DNA from: Pseudomonadota bacterium
GTDB taxonomy: Bacteria > Pseudomonadota > Gammaproteobacteria > Acidithiobacillales > Acidithiobacillaceae
DNA length: 12,827 nucleotides
Direction: 5' to 3'
NCBI GenBank assembly: GCA_021827445.1
Contig: JAKAVW010000048.1
Coordinates: 1 to 12,827, forward strand
This document shows, piece after piece, positions 1 through 6,147 of the stretch. The notes beneath the pieces are model-generated. The model was not told the DNA's origin, did no database searches, and worked only from the letters and a program-made list of their open reading frames with translations. The position numbers were made by a program, and so were the translations under genes. Positions within the stretch are counted from its first letter, which is position 1. Every line of letters starts with the position of its first letter.

Positions 1-548
1 CAAATATCCAGATAACGCACCAGGGCATGCAGTTTCTTGAGATACGCCACCGCCTCGACCGACGACCGCATATCCGGCTCAGACACGATTTCCAACAACG
101 GTGTGCCCGCACGATTCAGGTCGATGCCGGACTGACCGATAAAGGCCTCGTGAAGTGATTTACCGGCGTCTTCTTCAAGGTGGGCACGGGTGACACCCAC
201 AATCTTTTCCACCCCGTCAGCCAACTGCACCGTCAGCGACCCCCTGCCGACGACGGGCAGCTCGTACTGGCTGATCTGATAGCCCTTGGGCAGATCGGGG
301 TAAAAGTAGTTCTTGCGGGCAAAAATACTGCGCCGATTCAGCTCCGCGCCAATCGCCAACCCCAGAGCGATAGCCTTATCTACTGCTGCTGCATTGAGGA
401 CCGGCAGAGCACCGGGCATCGCCAGGCAGACCGGGCAAGTGTGCGTGTTAGGCTCCGCTCCGAAAGTGGTCGGACAACCGCAAAATATTTTGGTAGCGGT
501 ATTGAGCTGAGCGTGGACTTCCAGACCGATGACAACTTCCCAGTCCAT
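1..548 (-). CDS. gatB: Asp-tRNA(Asn)/Glu-tRNA(Gln) amidotransferase subunit B, 5' part
   Basis: GatB is the tRNA-binding and kinase-like subunit of cytoplasmic GatCAB. It activates the side-chain carboxyl of Glu-tRNA(Gln) or Asp-tRNA(Asn) with ATP; the activated residue is then amidated with ammonia from GatA. About 182 codons are present and the rest of the gene (the family is about 475 residues) lies beyond the left edge. The N-terminus begins MDWEVVIGLEVHAQL, the classic GatB start. Next come FCGCP and THTCPVC, the four-cysteine zinc site. KNYFYPDLPKGYQISQYE and RAHLEEDAGK follow; the latter carries the His and Glu residues of the metal site. The ATG at 548 lies two bases after the gatA stop, with a strong GGGGGAGG seven bases upstream, so translation is probably coupled to gatA. 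No frameshift is visible in this part. Dual Asn/Gln specificity is family knowledge and cannot be read from the sequence. Confidence 0.97.
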   Translation of the reverse strand, partial: MDWEVVIGLEVHAQLNTATKIFCGCPTTFGAEPNTHTCPVCLAMPGALPVLNAAAVDKAIALGLAIGAELNRRSIFARKNYFYPDLPKGYQISQYELPVVGRGSLTVQLADGVEKIVGVTRAHLEEDAGKSLHEAFIGQSGIDLNRAGTPLLEIVSEPDMRSSVEAVAYLKKLHALVRYLDI

Positions 549-550
549 AC

Positions 551-2023
551 TCAAACCTCCCCCGCCTGCAAGGACGGATGTGCGCGATGCCATTGGGTTT
601 CCCGTTGATAGCGATGCGCCACATTAAGCAAGAGATCATCGGCGAAGTAATCCCCCATCAACTGCATGCCAATAGGCAACCCTGCCGCCGTGAAGCCGCA
701 GGGAATGCTTGCCGCAGGAATACCCGCCAGATTCACCGCAATGGTATAAATATCCGCCAGATACATGGCTACCGGATCCGCATTTTTGGCCCCCAGCGGA
801 AAGGCCGGAGTCGGTGTGGTCGGTCCGACGATCACATCCACTTCCGCAAAAGCCCGCCGGAAATCCTCACGAATCAGGCCGCGCACCTGCTGGGCCTTGC
901 GATAATAGGCATCATAGTAACCTGCAGAAAGTACATAGGTGCCCACGAGAATACGTCGCCGCACCTCCGCACCAAAGCCCTCATACCGGCTATGCTGATA
1001 CAAATCGGTCAAGTCGGCAGGATTCGCCGTCCGATGGGTATAGCGCACCCCGTCAAAACGCGCCAGATTGCTGGAGGCCTCGGCTGGAGCCAATACATAG
1101 TACGTGCTCACCGCATGGGGATTATTCGGCAAGCGAATGGACTGCACCGCAGCGCCCTGCCGGGAAAGCTCCTCGATACCGGCCTGCACAGCGGCAGCCA
1201 CCTCTGGATCAAGACCAGCACCGAAAAACTCCTCCGGAACACCCACCCGCAAGCCTTGCAAAGGGCGATCCAGCCCGCGTAAAAAATCACTGGCGGCGGC
1301 CGGATGACTGGTAGAATCGCGCGGATCATGGGCCGCCATCACGTTCAGCAACAATGCACAGTCCTCGGCATTACGTGCCATAGGCCCACCCTGATCCAGA
1401 CTGGAAGCAAAGGCTATCATGCCGTAACGGGAGACCCGACCATACGTCGGCTTGATGCCCGTGATACCACAAAAGGCGGCTGGCTGGCGAATAGAACCCC
1501 CGGTATCCGTGCCGGTCGCCACGGGGACCAGACCCGCCGCCACTGCAGCGGCAGAGCCCCCGGAAGAGCCACCGGGCACCATACCGGTATGCCAGGGATT
1601 ACGCACCGGACCAAAATGACTGTTCTCGTTGGAGGAACCCATAGCGAATTCATCCATATTCAGCTTACCCAGCATAACCACGCCCTCTGCCGCCAGCCGC
1701 TCAACCACGGTGGCGTTGTAGGGCGCGACAAAGCGCTCCAGCATCTTAGAACCACACGTGGTACGCACGCCCGCGGTGCAGAAGATGTCCTTATGGGCCA
1801 GAGGAATGCCGAGTAAGGGACCATCCTCACCGGCCGCACGCCGCGCATCCGCCGTCGCGGCGGCGGCGAGAGCTTCACCCTCGGTAACCGTGACAAAGGC
1901 ATTCAGTATCGGATTGAGGGCAGAGATCCGCTTCAGCAGCGTCGTGGTCAATTCTACGGAAGAAAAATCCCGCTCTTGCAAGCCCTGGCGGAGTTCACGC
2001 AGGGAGAATTCGTGGAGTTCCAA
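551..2023 (-). CDS. gatA: Asp-tRNA(Asn)/Glu-tRNA(Gln) amidotransferase subunit A (amidase)
   Basis: GatA is the glutaminase subunit of GatCAB: it hydrolyses glutamine and channels ammonia to GatB. The product is 490 residues, the normal family length, and belongs to the amidase-signature family. The Ser-cisSer-Lys triad is visible as K78 (in LAHKDIF), S153 (in GGSSGGSAAA) and S177 (in TDTGGSIRQPAA). I chose the TTG at 2023 as the start. It gives the expected N-terminus MELHEFSLRELRQGL and is preceded by TAGGAG at a seven-base spacing. The frame stays open for 93 more codons upstream, but that stretch overlaps gatC and is not GatA-like. The TTG start and the overlap of its binding site with the gatC stop suggest coupled, stoichiometric synthesis. 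The gene ends two bases before gatB. Confidence 0.97.
   Translation of the reverse strand: MELHEFSLRELRQGLQERDFSSVELTTTLLKRISALNPILNAFVTVTEGEALAAAATADARRAAGEDGPLLGIPLAHKDIFCTAGVRTTCGSKMLERFVAPYNATVVERLAAEGVVMLGKLNMDEFAMGSSNENSHFGPVRNPWHTGMVPGGSSGGSAAAVAAGLVPVATGTDTGGSIRQPAAFCGITGIKPTYGRVSRYGMIAFASSLDQGGPMARNAEDCALLLNVMAAHDPRDSTSHPAAASDFLRGLDRPLQGLRVGVPEEFFGAGLDPEVAAAVQAGIEELSRQGAAVQSIRLPNNPHAVSTYYVLAPAEASSNLARFDGVRYTHRTANPADLTDLYQHSRYEGFGAEVRRRILVGTYVLSAGYYDAYYRKAQQVRGLIREDFRRAFAEVDVIVGPTTPTPAFPLGAKNADPVAMYLADIYTIAVNLAGIPAASIPCGFTAAGLPIGMQLMGDYFADDLLLNVAHRYQRETQWHRAHPSLQAGEV
556..563 (-). promoter_or_regulatory. gatB ribosome binding site inside gatA
   Basis: GGGGGAGG on the minus strand lies in the last codons of gatA, seven bases before the gatB ATG at 548. 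It fixes the gatB start. Confidence 0.7.
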
Positions 2024-2030
2024 AATGTGG

Positions 2031-2036
2031 CTCCTA
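2031..2036 (-). promoter_or_regulatory. gatA ribosome binding site overlapping the gatC stop
   Basis: TAGGAG on the minus strand lies seven bases upstream of the TTG start of gatA, and its TAG is the gatC stop codon. It decides the unusual TTG start and implies that ribosomes ending gatC reinitiate on gatA. Confidence 0.75.
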
Positions 2037-2321
2037 CTCGATAACTTTGGGGACGAGAAAAAGCCCATGATCAGCCGCAGGGGCGCTGGCCATAAGCACC
2101 TCACGCTGATCATGATTGCCGACCGTGTCCGGACGCAAGGGCTGATCCAGATCCAGGGGATGGGCCATGGTTGGGACACCCGTCGTCTCAATCGCACGTA
2201 GTTCTTCCACCAGCCCCATGATACGTTCCAACTGATCGGCCACTGCGGGTATTTCTGTCGGCGGCAGCGCAATACGGGCCAGATGTGCCGTGCGCCGCAC
2301 ACTATCCTGATCGAAGGCCAT
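2034..2321 (-). CDS. gatC: Asp-tRNA(Asn)/Glu-tRNA(Gln) amidotransferase subunit C
   Basis: GatC is the small belt-like subunit that wraps and stabilises the GatA-GatB pair. The product is 95 residues, the usual size. The N-terminal helices VRRTAHLARIALP and VADQLERIMGLVEEL match the family. So do the central VPTMAHPLDLDQPLRPD, the conserved P-M-x-H-P segment followed by LRPD, and the C-terminal APAADHGLFLVPKVIE, the variant of the family's A-P-x-x-x-x-x-F-x-V-P-x-V-I ending. It starts with ATG two bases after the mlaA stop. Its ribosome binding site (AAGGA) lies inside the last codons of mlaA, so it has no room for its own core promoter in between and is probably co-transcribed with mlaA. The gene order C-A-B is common. 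Confidence 0.96.
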   Translation of the reverse strand: MAFDQDSVRRTAHLARIALPPTEIPAVADQLERIMGLVEELRAIETTGVPTMAHPLDLDQPLRPDTVGNHDQREVLMASAPAADHGLFLVPKVIE

Positions 2322-2323
2322 GA

Positions 2324-3130
2324 TTATGGATTTCCTTTTTTGCTTTCGTGACTCTGAGTGGTTTGATCTGGCGCGCCGGCCACTGGTGGCGGCAGTTCCA
2401 GACCCTCCAACAACTGGTTTTTATTGACGGCACCACCGGAAATCAGGTACTGCTCATGCTGTTCCCAGGCATTACGCATAAACACATAAGGATTAACCGC
2501 ATCCTGGACCATACGAATTTTAGGCCCATCGATATAGCCCGTGTTGACAATTCCCATACCAGTCAGGGCGTACTGCGCCGGAGCACTGGTCAGATAGTAT
2601 GCGGGTCCGACAAAAATCGTCATCGCCAGACCAGGCAAGCTGCGTAGTGAGCTGGGTCCGTAAAATGGCAGAACCAGATAGGGACCCTGCGGCACTCCCC
2701 AGACACCCAGCGTGACCCCCAGGCTATTGTCATGTTCGGGCAGATCCAGATCATTTGCCACATCGAAGAGTCCACCCAGGCCAAATACCGAATTGACGAG
2801 GAATCGGCTGAGGTCTTCCATTCCCTGCTGACCACGCCCCTGCAGGAAGTCGTTGATAAAAATATAGGGCATATCCACATTGGAGAATACATTGCTGACC
2901 CCATCGCGGACGAAATCCGGGGTCACGGCTTTATACCCGGTGGCTACCGGCTCCAGCACATAGTCATAAAGACCCATATTCAGATGAAACATCGGCTTAT
3001 TGATAACCGCCAAGGGGTCTGCGGAAGATCCTGCAGCACGCTGAGGCCCATTTACCGTGGCACAGCCCGATAACGTCAATACGCCAAAGGCCAGCGTCAC
3101 CCCTGACAAATACGCAACTGATCGCATCAT
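2324..3130 (-). CDS. mlaA: MlaA/VacJ family outer-membrane lipoprotein
   Basis: The family founder, MlaA (VacJ), is a lipoprotein ring in the outer membrane that passes phospholipids between the outer leaflet and the periplasmic carrier MlaC. The product is 268 residues. It has a lipoprotein signal peptide with lipobox LSGC and lipidated Cys23. DPLAVINKPMFHLN (residues 38-51) corresponds to the family's N-terminal motif. The hallmark SRFLVNSVFGLGGLFDVA follows at 108-125, then GVPQGPYLVLPFYGP at 145-159. Serine at position +2 is absent (Ala24), and Ala is compatible with outer-membrane sorting. The tail after about residue 240 is proline- and charge-rich and looks disordered. The gene overlaps hpnM by four bases (ATGA). 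Two adjacent ATGs (3130 and 3127) could both serve as start. Its position directly behind the MlaC-like hpnM, with no mlaFEDB, suggests work on hopanoids or on lipid balance linked to them; that role is inferred. Confidence 0.93.
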   Translation of the reverse strand: MMRSVAYLSGVTLAFGVLTLSGCATVNGPQRAAGSSADPLAVINKPMFHLNMGLYDYVLEPVATGYKAVTPDFVRDGVSNVFSNVDMPYIFINDFLQGRGQQGMEDLSRFLVNSVFGLGGLFDVANDLDLPEHDNSLGVTLGVWGVPQGPYLVLPFYGPSSLRSLPGLAMTIFVGPAYYLTSAPAQYALTGMGIVNTGYIDGPKIRMVQDAVNPYVFMRNAWEQHEQYLISGGAVNKNQLLEGLELPPPVAGAPDQTTQSHESKKGNP

Positions 3131-3795
3131 TGGGACCCTTTGGCGTAACCGGCAATTTGCGCTTTCAGGTGCGCAATCAGTGCGGCAAAACCCTTTTTCT
3201 GCACGGTTTCGGTATACTCCGCCCGCTTCAGGGAGAGATCGCTGACCCCATCCGCGACGACATTAACAATACGCCACCGATCTCCCTGTTTCTGGAGAAT
3301 ATAATCAAAGCGATGCACCTTACCATTGCGCTGTGTAAAGGTACTGAATATCCCTTCCGTGCCGTGCTGCAAGGTTTCGCTGCTCACGATAGCAAAGCGT
3401 TCCCCATTGAAGCTGTCGAAACGCGCTGCATAAGTAGCTGCGGTGTAATCGGCAAGCACTTCGACAAATTCTTTTTGTTGTCCCGGATTAAGCTTATTCC
3501 ACAGGGCGCCCAGTGTCAGGCTGGCGATTCGCGGATAATCAAAAACAGTCTGTACCACTGGGGCGACAATGCGGTAACGACCACGGTAACCCAACCGACT
3601 GCCACCCTGCATGGATTTGATGAGGGCAGCATCCAATGCATTGATGGTTGCTTCCGGCGTATTCGCAAGGATCGTCTTATCCGCTGATGTTGCAGACATG
3701 GATACCGCTGGCGCGGTCACCGCCGCTGCGGAGAGCGCCGGGGTGACGCCCGTCACCGCACAGGTTAACAGCATTATTACAGACTTATTCAGCAT
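3127..3795 (-). CDS. hpnM: HpnM, MlaC/Ttg2D-like periplasmic lipid carrier of the hopanoid cluster
   Basis: The 222-residue product is an MlaC/Ttg2 (toluene tolerance) family protein of the hopanoid-associated HpnM type. Family members are periplasmic shuttles with a hydrophobic lipid pocket. A Sec signal peptide is visible: MLNKSVIMLL plus a hydrophobic core, with likely cleavage near ALSA (about residues 20-23) and no lipobox. The mature part has DYPRIASLTLGALWNKLNP (roughly 87-105), matching the MlaC 'D-(F/Y)-x-x-I-(A/S)' segment, and a C-terminal sheet region VHRFDYILQKQGDRWRIVNV with VVADGVSDLSL. The gene follows hpnH after 46 bases with a strong GGAGGAG close to the ATG. It overlaps mlaA by four bases. 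The cargo is not proven by sequence. Association with hpnH and hpnN makes hopanoids the leading candidate, with phospholipids the alternative. Confidence 0.9.
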   Translation of the reverse strand: MLNKSVIMLLTCAVTGVTPALSAAAVTAPAVSMSATSADKTILANTPEATINALDAALIKSMQGGSRLGYRGRYRIVAPVVQTVFDYPRIASLTLGALWNKLNPGQQKEFVEVLADYTAATYAARFDSFNGERFAIVSSETLQHGTEGIFSTFTQRNGKVHRFDYILQKQGDRWRIVNVVADGVSDLSLKRAEYTETVQKKGFAALIAHLKAQIAGYAKGSQ

Positions 3796-3797
3796 AA

Positions 3798-3804
3798 CTC
3801 CTCC
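3798..3804 (-). promoter_or_regulatory. hpnM ribosome binding site
   Basis: GGAGGAG on the minus strand lies just upstream of the hpnM ATG at 3795. The GGAGG part is four bases from the start codon, which is tight. It is one of the two strongest Shine-Dalgarno matches in the window, along with that of gatB, so hpnM may be translated more than its neighbours. Confidence 0.65.
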
Positions 3805-3841
3805 GGATTCATTCCGATTTTATGAGGACTCGAAATTCATC

Positions 3842-4945
3842 TCAACGTTCGACGCGCAATGGGAAGACCGGGTGACCGGGACTCTGAGGAGGCGGCGACA
3901 CTGGCATATCCGGCGCCATCGGCCCCTCCGTGCGCGGACCGCGCAGCGCCACTTTCAAGGCTCGCAGCGGATGGGTGAAGGTATCATTGACGGCTGTCGG
4001 CTCAAAACCGGAATGCACCTGACATTGGTCACATTTTCCATTCACTCCCACGCCATATTTATCCCACGGCGTTGTCTCCATCAACTCATTGAAAGTCTGC
4101 GCATAACCCTCGCTGACCAGCAGATAGCATGGCTTCTGCCAACCAAAAATGTTGCGGGTGGGATTGCCCCAGGGCGTGCACTGATAATTCTGGTTGCCTG
4201 CCAGAAAATCCAAAAACAGGCTGGATTGATTGAATGTCCAGTTTGCCTTGCGCTCCTTACCCATCCGGAAGATATCGCGAAAAAGCTGGCGTGAGGCACG
4301 CCGCTGGATAAATACCTCCTGCTGCGGTGCCCGCTCGTAATTGAACCCCGGCGAGATGGTCACACCCTCGACACCCAGGGCCTTGCAATCATCCAGGAAG
4401 CTCGCCACTTCTTCAGCACCTTCTCCCTGGAAGAGGGTGCAGTTGACCGTGACCCGGAAGCCTCTTGCTACGGCTTCGCGGATCGCCGCTGCGGCACGCT
4501 GATAAGTGCCGGGCTGACACACGGAATCATCATGACGATGTTCGTTGCCATCCAGATGCACCGAGAAAGTCAGGTATGGGGACGGTTGATAATCATCCAT
4601 ACGTTTCTTGAGGAGTAGCGCGTTGGTGCAAAGATAGACAAAGCGCTTACGCTCGACGAGGCCCTCCACGACGGCGGGCATATCCTTGTGAATCAGCGGC
4701 TCGCCACCGGCGATGGAAATAATAGGCGCGCCACATTCCTCAGCGGCGCCAATACACTCCTCCACAGAAAGACGTTGGTCGAGGGTTTCATCGGGATAAT
4801 CAATTTTGCCGCACCCTGCACAGGCAAGATTGCAGCGGAATAATGGCTCCAGCATCAGCACCAATGGATAGCGCTTACGCCCCCGCAATTTCTGCGCAAG
4901 GATATAGCGTCCTACCCGATAGCTCTGAATTAAAGGAACGCCCAT
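3842..4945 (-). CDS. hpnH: HpnH, radical SAM adenosylhopane synthase
   Basis: HpnH is a cytoplasmic radical SAM enzyme that joins the 5'-deoxyadenosyl group to diploptene to form adenosylhopane, the first step of C35 side-chain building. The product is 367 residues from the ATG at 4945. The [4Fe-4S] motif CX3CX2C is at C38, C42 and C45 (RCNLACAGC). The SAM-binding GGEP is at 80-83. FSVHLDGNEHRHD (127-139) is also characteristic. Cysteines C256, C273, C305 and C308 (GKCDQC) form a C-terminal cluster typical of HpnH. I chose this start because MGVPLIQSYRVGRYI is the family-like N-terminus and GGGG lies about nine bases upstream. An open extension of 25 codons to a TTG at 5020 would run across the candidate promoter. 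The last 30 residues are proline-rich. The gene lies 149 bases after hpnL with its own putative promoter. Confidence 0.96.
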   Translation of the reverse strand: MGVPLIQSYRVGRYILAQKLRGRKRYPLVLMLEPLFRCNLACAGCGKIDYPDETLDQRLSVEECIGAAEECGAPIISIAGGEPLIHKDMPAVVEGLVERKRFVYLCTNALLLKKRMDDYQPSPYLTFSVHLDGNEHRHDDSVCQPGTYQRAAAAIREAVARGFRVTVNCTLFQGEGAEEVASFLDDCKALGVEGVTISPGFNYERAPQQEVFIQRRASRQLFRDIFRMGKERKANWTFNQSSLFLDFLAGNQNYQCTPWGNPTRNIFGWQKPCYLLVSEGYAQTFNELMETTPWDKYGVGVNGKCDQCQVHSGFEPTAVNDTFTHPLRALKVALRGPRTEGPMAPDMPVSPPPQSPGHPVFPLRVER

Positions 4946-4963
4946 GATAAAATACCCCGCATC

Positions 4964-4976
4964 GCTGCAACGCAGC
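4964..4976. repeat. Small inverted repeat in the hpnH leader
   Basis: GCTGC-AAC-GCAGC is a perfect 5-bp inverted repeat with a three-base loop. It sits between the candidate promoter and the hpnH start, about 18 bases before the ATG. In mRNA it could form a small GC-rich hairpin beside the ribosome binding site. It is short enough to be chance. Confidence 0.3.
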
Positions 4977-5005
4977 ATGTAAGTAATGAACAACAACCTG
5001 CGCCC

Positions 5006-5036
5006 AGTATAACATACCAAAGCGTATGTGGGACAA
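5006..5036 (-). promoter_or_regulatory. Candidate sigma70-type promoter for hpnH-hpnM-mlaA-gatCAB
   Basis: On the minus strand an extended -10, TGTTATACT, covers 5014 to 5006 (TG, one base, TATACT). A weak -35-like TTGTCC lies at 5036-5031 with a 19-base spacer, longer than ideal; an extended -10 can tolerate a poor -35. The site is in the only sizeable intergenic gap of the window, about 60 bases upstream of the hpnH ATG. It would let hpnH and the genes below it be transcribed independently of the hpnI-hpnL block. This rests on inspection only. Confidence 0.45.
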
Positions 5037-5058
5037 GGTCACAAATGTTTAGAATGAA

Positions 5059-5078
5059 TATGGGTGCTGGAACCCATA
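5059..5078 (-). other. Hairpin after hpnL, possible weak terminator or operator
   Basis: TATGGGT and ACCCATA form a perfect 7-bp inverted repeat around a six-base loop, starting 17 bases after the hpnL stop. On the minus strand the stem is followed by TTCATTCTAAAC rather than a clean T-run, so an intrinsic terminator here would be weak. It may partly insulate hpnL from hpnH or be a regulator site upstream of the candidate promoter. Confidence 0.45.
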
Positions 5079-5094
5079 GCCAAAGACATGACAA

Positions 5095-6147
5095 TCATGA
5101 AACGCTCTCCTCATTGCCATGCCTCTGCCGCCACTGAAGATGTATATAATGGCCTTCTGATGCTTGCCAAGACAAGAGTACCGGGATGCCCAGCACGATT
5201 TCCCGGAAACGCCGTGCCAGCGAAAAGGCCAGCGCCAGGTCGGACCCCACCCCGATAGCACTGCCGAAAAGGATAAAACCGCCCTCCTGTACCCCCAGTC
5301 CTCCAGGCACCAGAAAGGCCATGCTGCGCAGTGCCTGCCCCAGGCTTTCCATGAGCAGCGCCGCCCAGAAAGGGATGGGATGCCTCAGCAGCCAGAAGGT
5401 AAACCAGACCTCTGCGGTGCCTGCCAACAGACTCGCCAGTTGCCAGAAATTGGCCGGAAGCAGGCTCCAGCGGCGGGCGTAGAGTCTGCGAATTTCGGCA
5501 TCCAGACATTGCGGATCGCCCATGAGCGCGAGCAGGTCCTTACCACCCAGGAGTTTTTTCATCAGCATCTGTAAAACAGTGAATAAACCCCAGTGCCGCT
5601 GCATCCAGACAAAGACCACCAGCAGCGGCAATACCAGCGCCAAAAGAAACACCACATCAAGTTGCAGATGGTGATCACTTACCTCGTAACTAAGCACCAT
5701 GAACCCCGCCAGCGTGAAAGCAAACTGGCTCAACAAGGTCAAAGTGACTTCGACCATAACACTCGCCCCGGCGATATAGCCGGGCACGCCATAGCGAGTC
5801 AAGAGACGTACACCGAGCAAATCACCGCCCACCCGTGCCACCGGCAGGAGACCATTGACCGCCTCGCGGACCAGCGAGACCCATAGTAAAAACCAGTAGC
5901 GGGCACGCGCTTCACCGCGCAGCAGCCACTGCCAGCTCAGCACATCCAGAGATTGCGGCAGCAGGTGAAAGGGGAGCAACCAAAACAAACCCCAGCCGGC
6001 TACCGCCAATAATTTCACAATGTCGGAAACACCGGCCTGCACGATCAGAAAGGCAGACAAACCCAGACCGAGCAGGCCAACCACCAGAAACATGAGATTG
6101 CCCGTCTGTTTTAACAAATCAGCTACCTTCATCCTGAGCGATACCAT
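5095..6147 (-). CDS. hpnL: HpnL, hopanoid-associated polytopic membrane protein (LPG synthase TM-like)
   Basis: The 350-residue product is an inner-membrane protein with many hydrophobic segments (for example about 17-37, 45-63, 83-97, 125-153, 163-182, 240-254 and 293-325). It resembles the UPF0104/lysylphosphatidylglycerol-synthase transmembrane family. Family-style motifs are NGLLPVARVGGDLLG (98-112) and PGGLGVQEGG (281-290). It lacks the cytosolic aminoacyl-transferase domain of MprF, so lipid aminoacylation is not implied. HpnL's biochemical role is not established. Co-occurrence with hpnK and hpnN suggests handling or flipping of hopanoid lipids, which is inference. The gene overlaps the end of hpnN. 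Two ATGs (6147 and 6132, giving MVSLRMK or MKVADLL) are possible; neither has a convincing binding site, and I give the longer form. The overlap with hpnN is 29 or 14 bases. Confidence 0.9.
   Translation of the reverse strand: MVSLRMKVADLLKQTGNLMFLVVGLLGLGLSAFLIVQAGVSDIVKLLAVAGWGLFWLLPFHLLPQSLDVLSWQWLLRGEARARYWFLLWVSLVREAVNGLLPVARVGGDLLGVRLLTRYGVPGYIAGASVMVEVTLTLLSQFAFTLAGFMVLSYEVSDHHLQLDVVFLLALVLPLLVVFVWMQRHWGLFTVLQMLMKKLLGGKDLLALMGDPQCLDAEIRRLYARRWSLLPANFWQLASLLAGTAEVWFTFWLLRHPIPFWAALLMESLGQALRSMAFLVPGGLGVQEGGFILFGSAIGVGSDLALAFSLARRFREIVLGIPVLLSWQASEGHYIHLQWRQRHGNEESVS

Noticed and set aside
578..1282. A 234-codon plus-strand open frame opposite gatA, with others nearby
   Set aside because: GatA motifs are intact on the minus strand. 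The antisense frames are a by-product of codon bias and show no family features.
2024..2302. A 93-codon N-terminal extension of gatA
   Set aside because: It reads through gatC in another frame, has no GatA similarity, and the TTG at 2023 has a well-placed TAGGAG.
2324..2345. A run of six A before the mlaA stop, with the gatC frame at -1 and open, as a possible frameshift making an MlaA-GatC fusion
   Set aside because: The run is not a canonical in-frame slippery heptamer and no stimulatory structure is obvious. It is better explained as the gatC ribosome binding site.
4964..4976. The small GC hairpin as an intrinsic terminator
   Set aside because: The stem is only 5 bp with no T-run, and it sits right in front of the hpnH start.
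4946..5020. A 25-codon N-terminal extension of hpnH from a TTG
   Set aside because: It would cover the candidate -10 region, has no good binding site, and MGVPLIQSYRVGRYI is the expected HpnH start.
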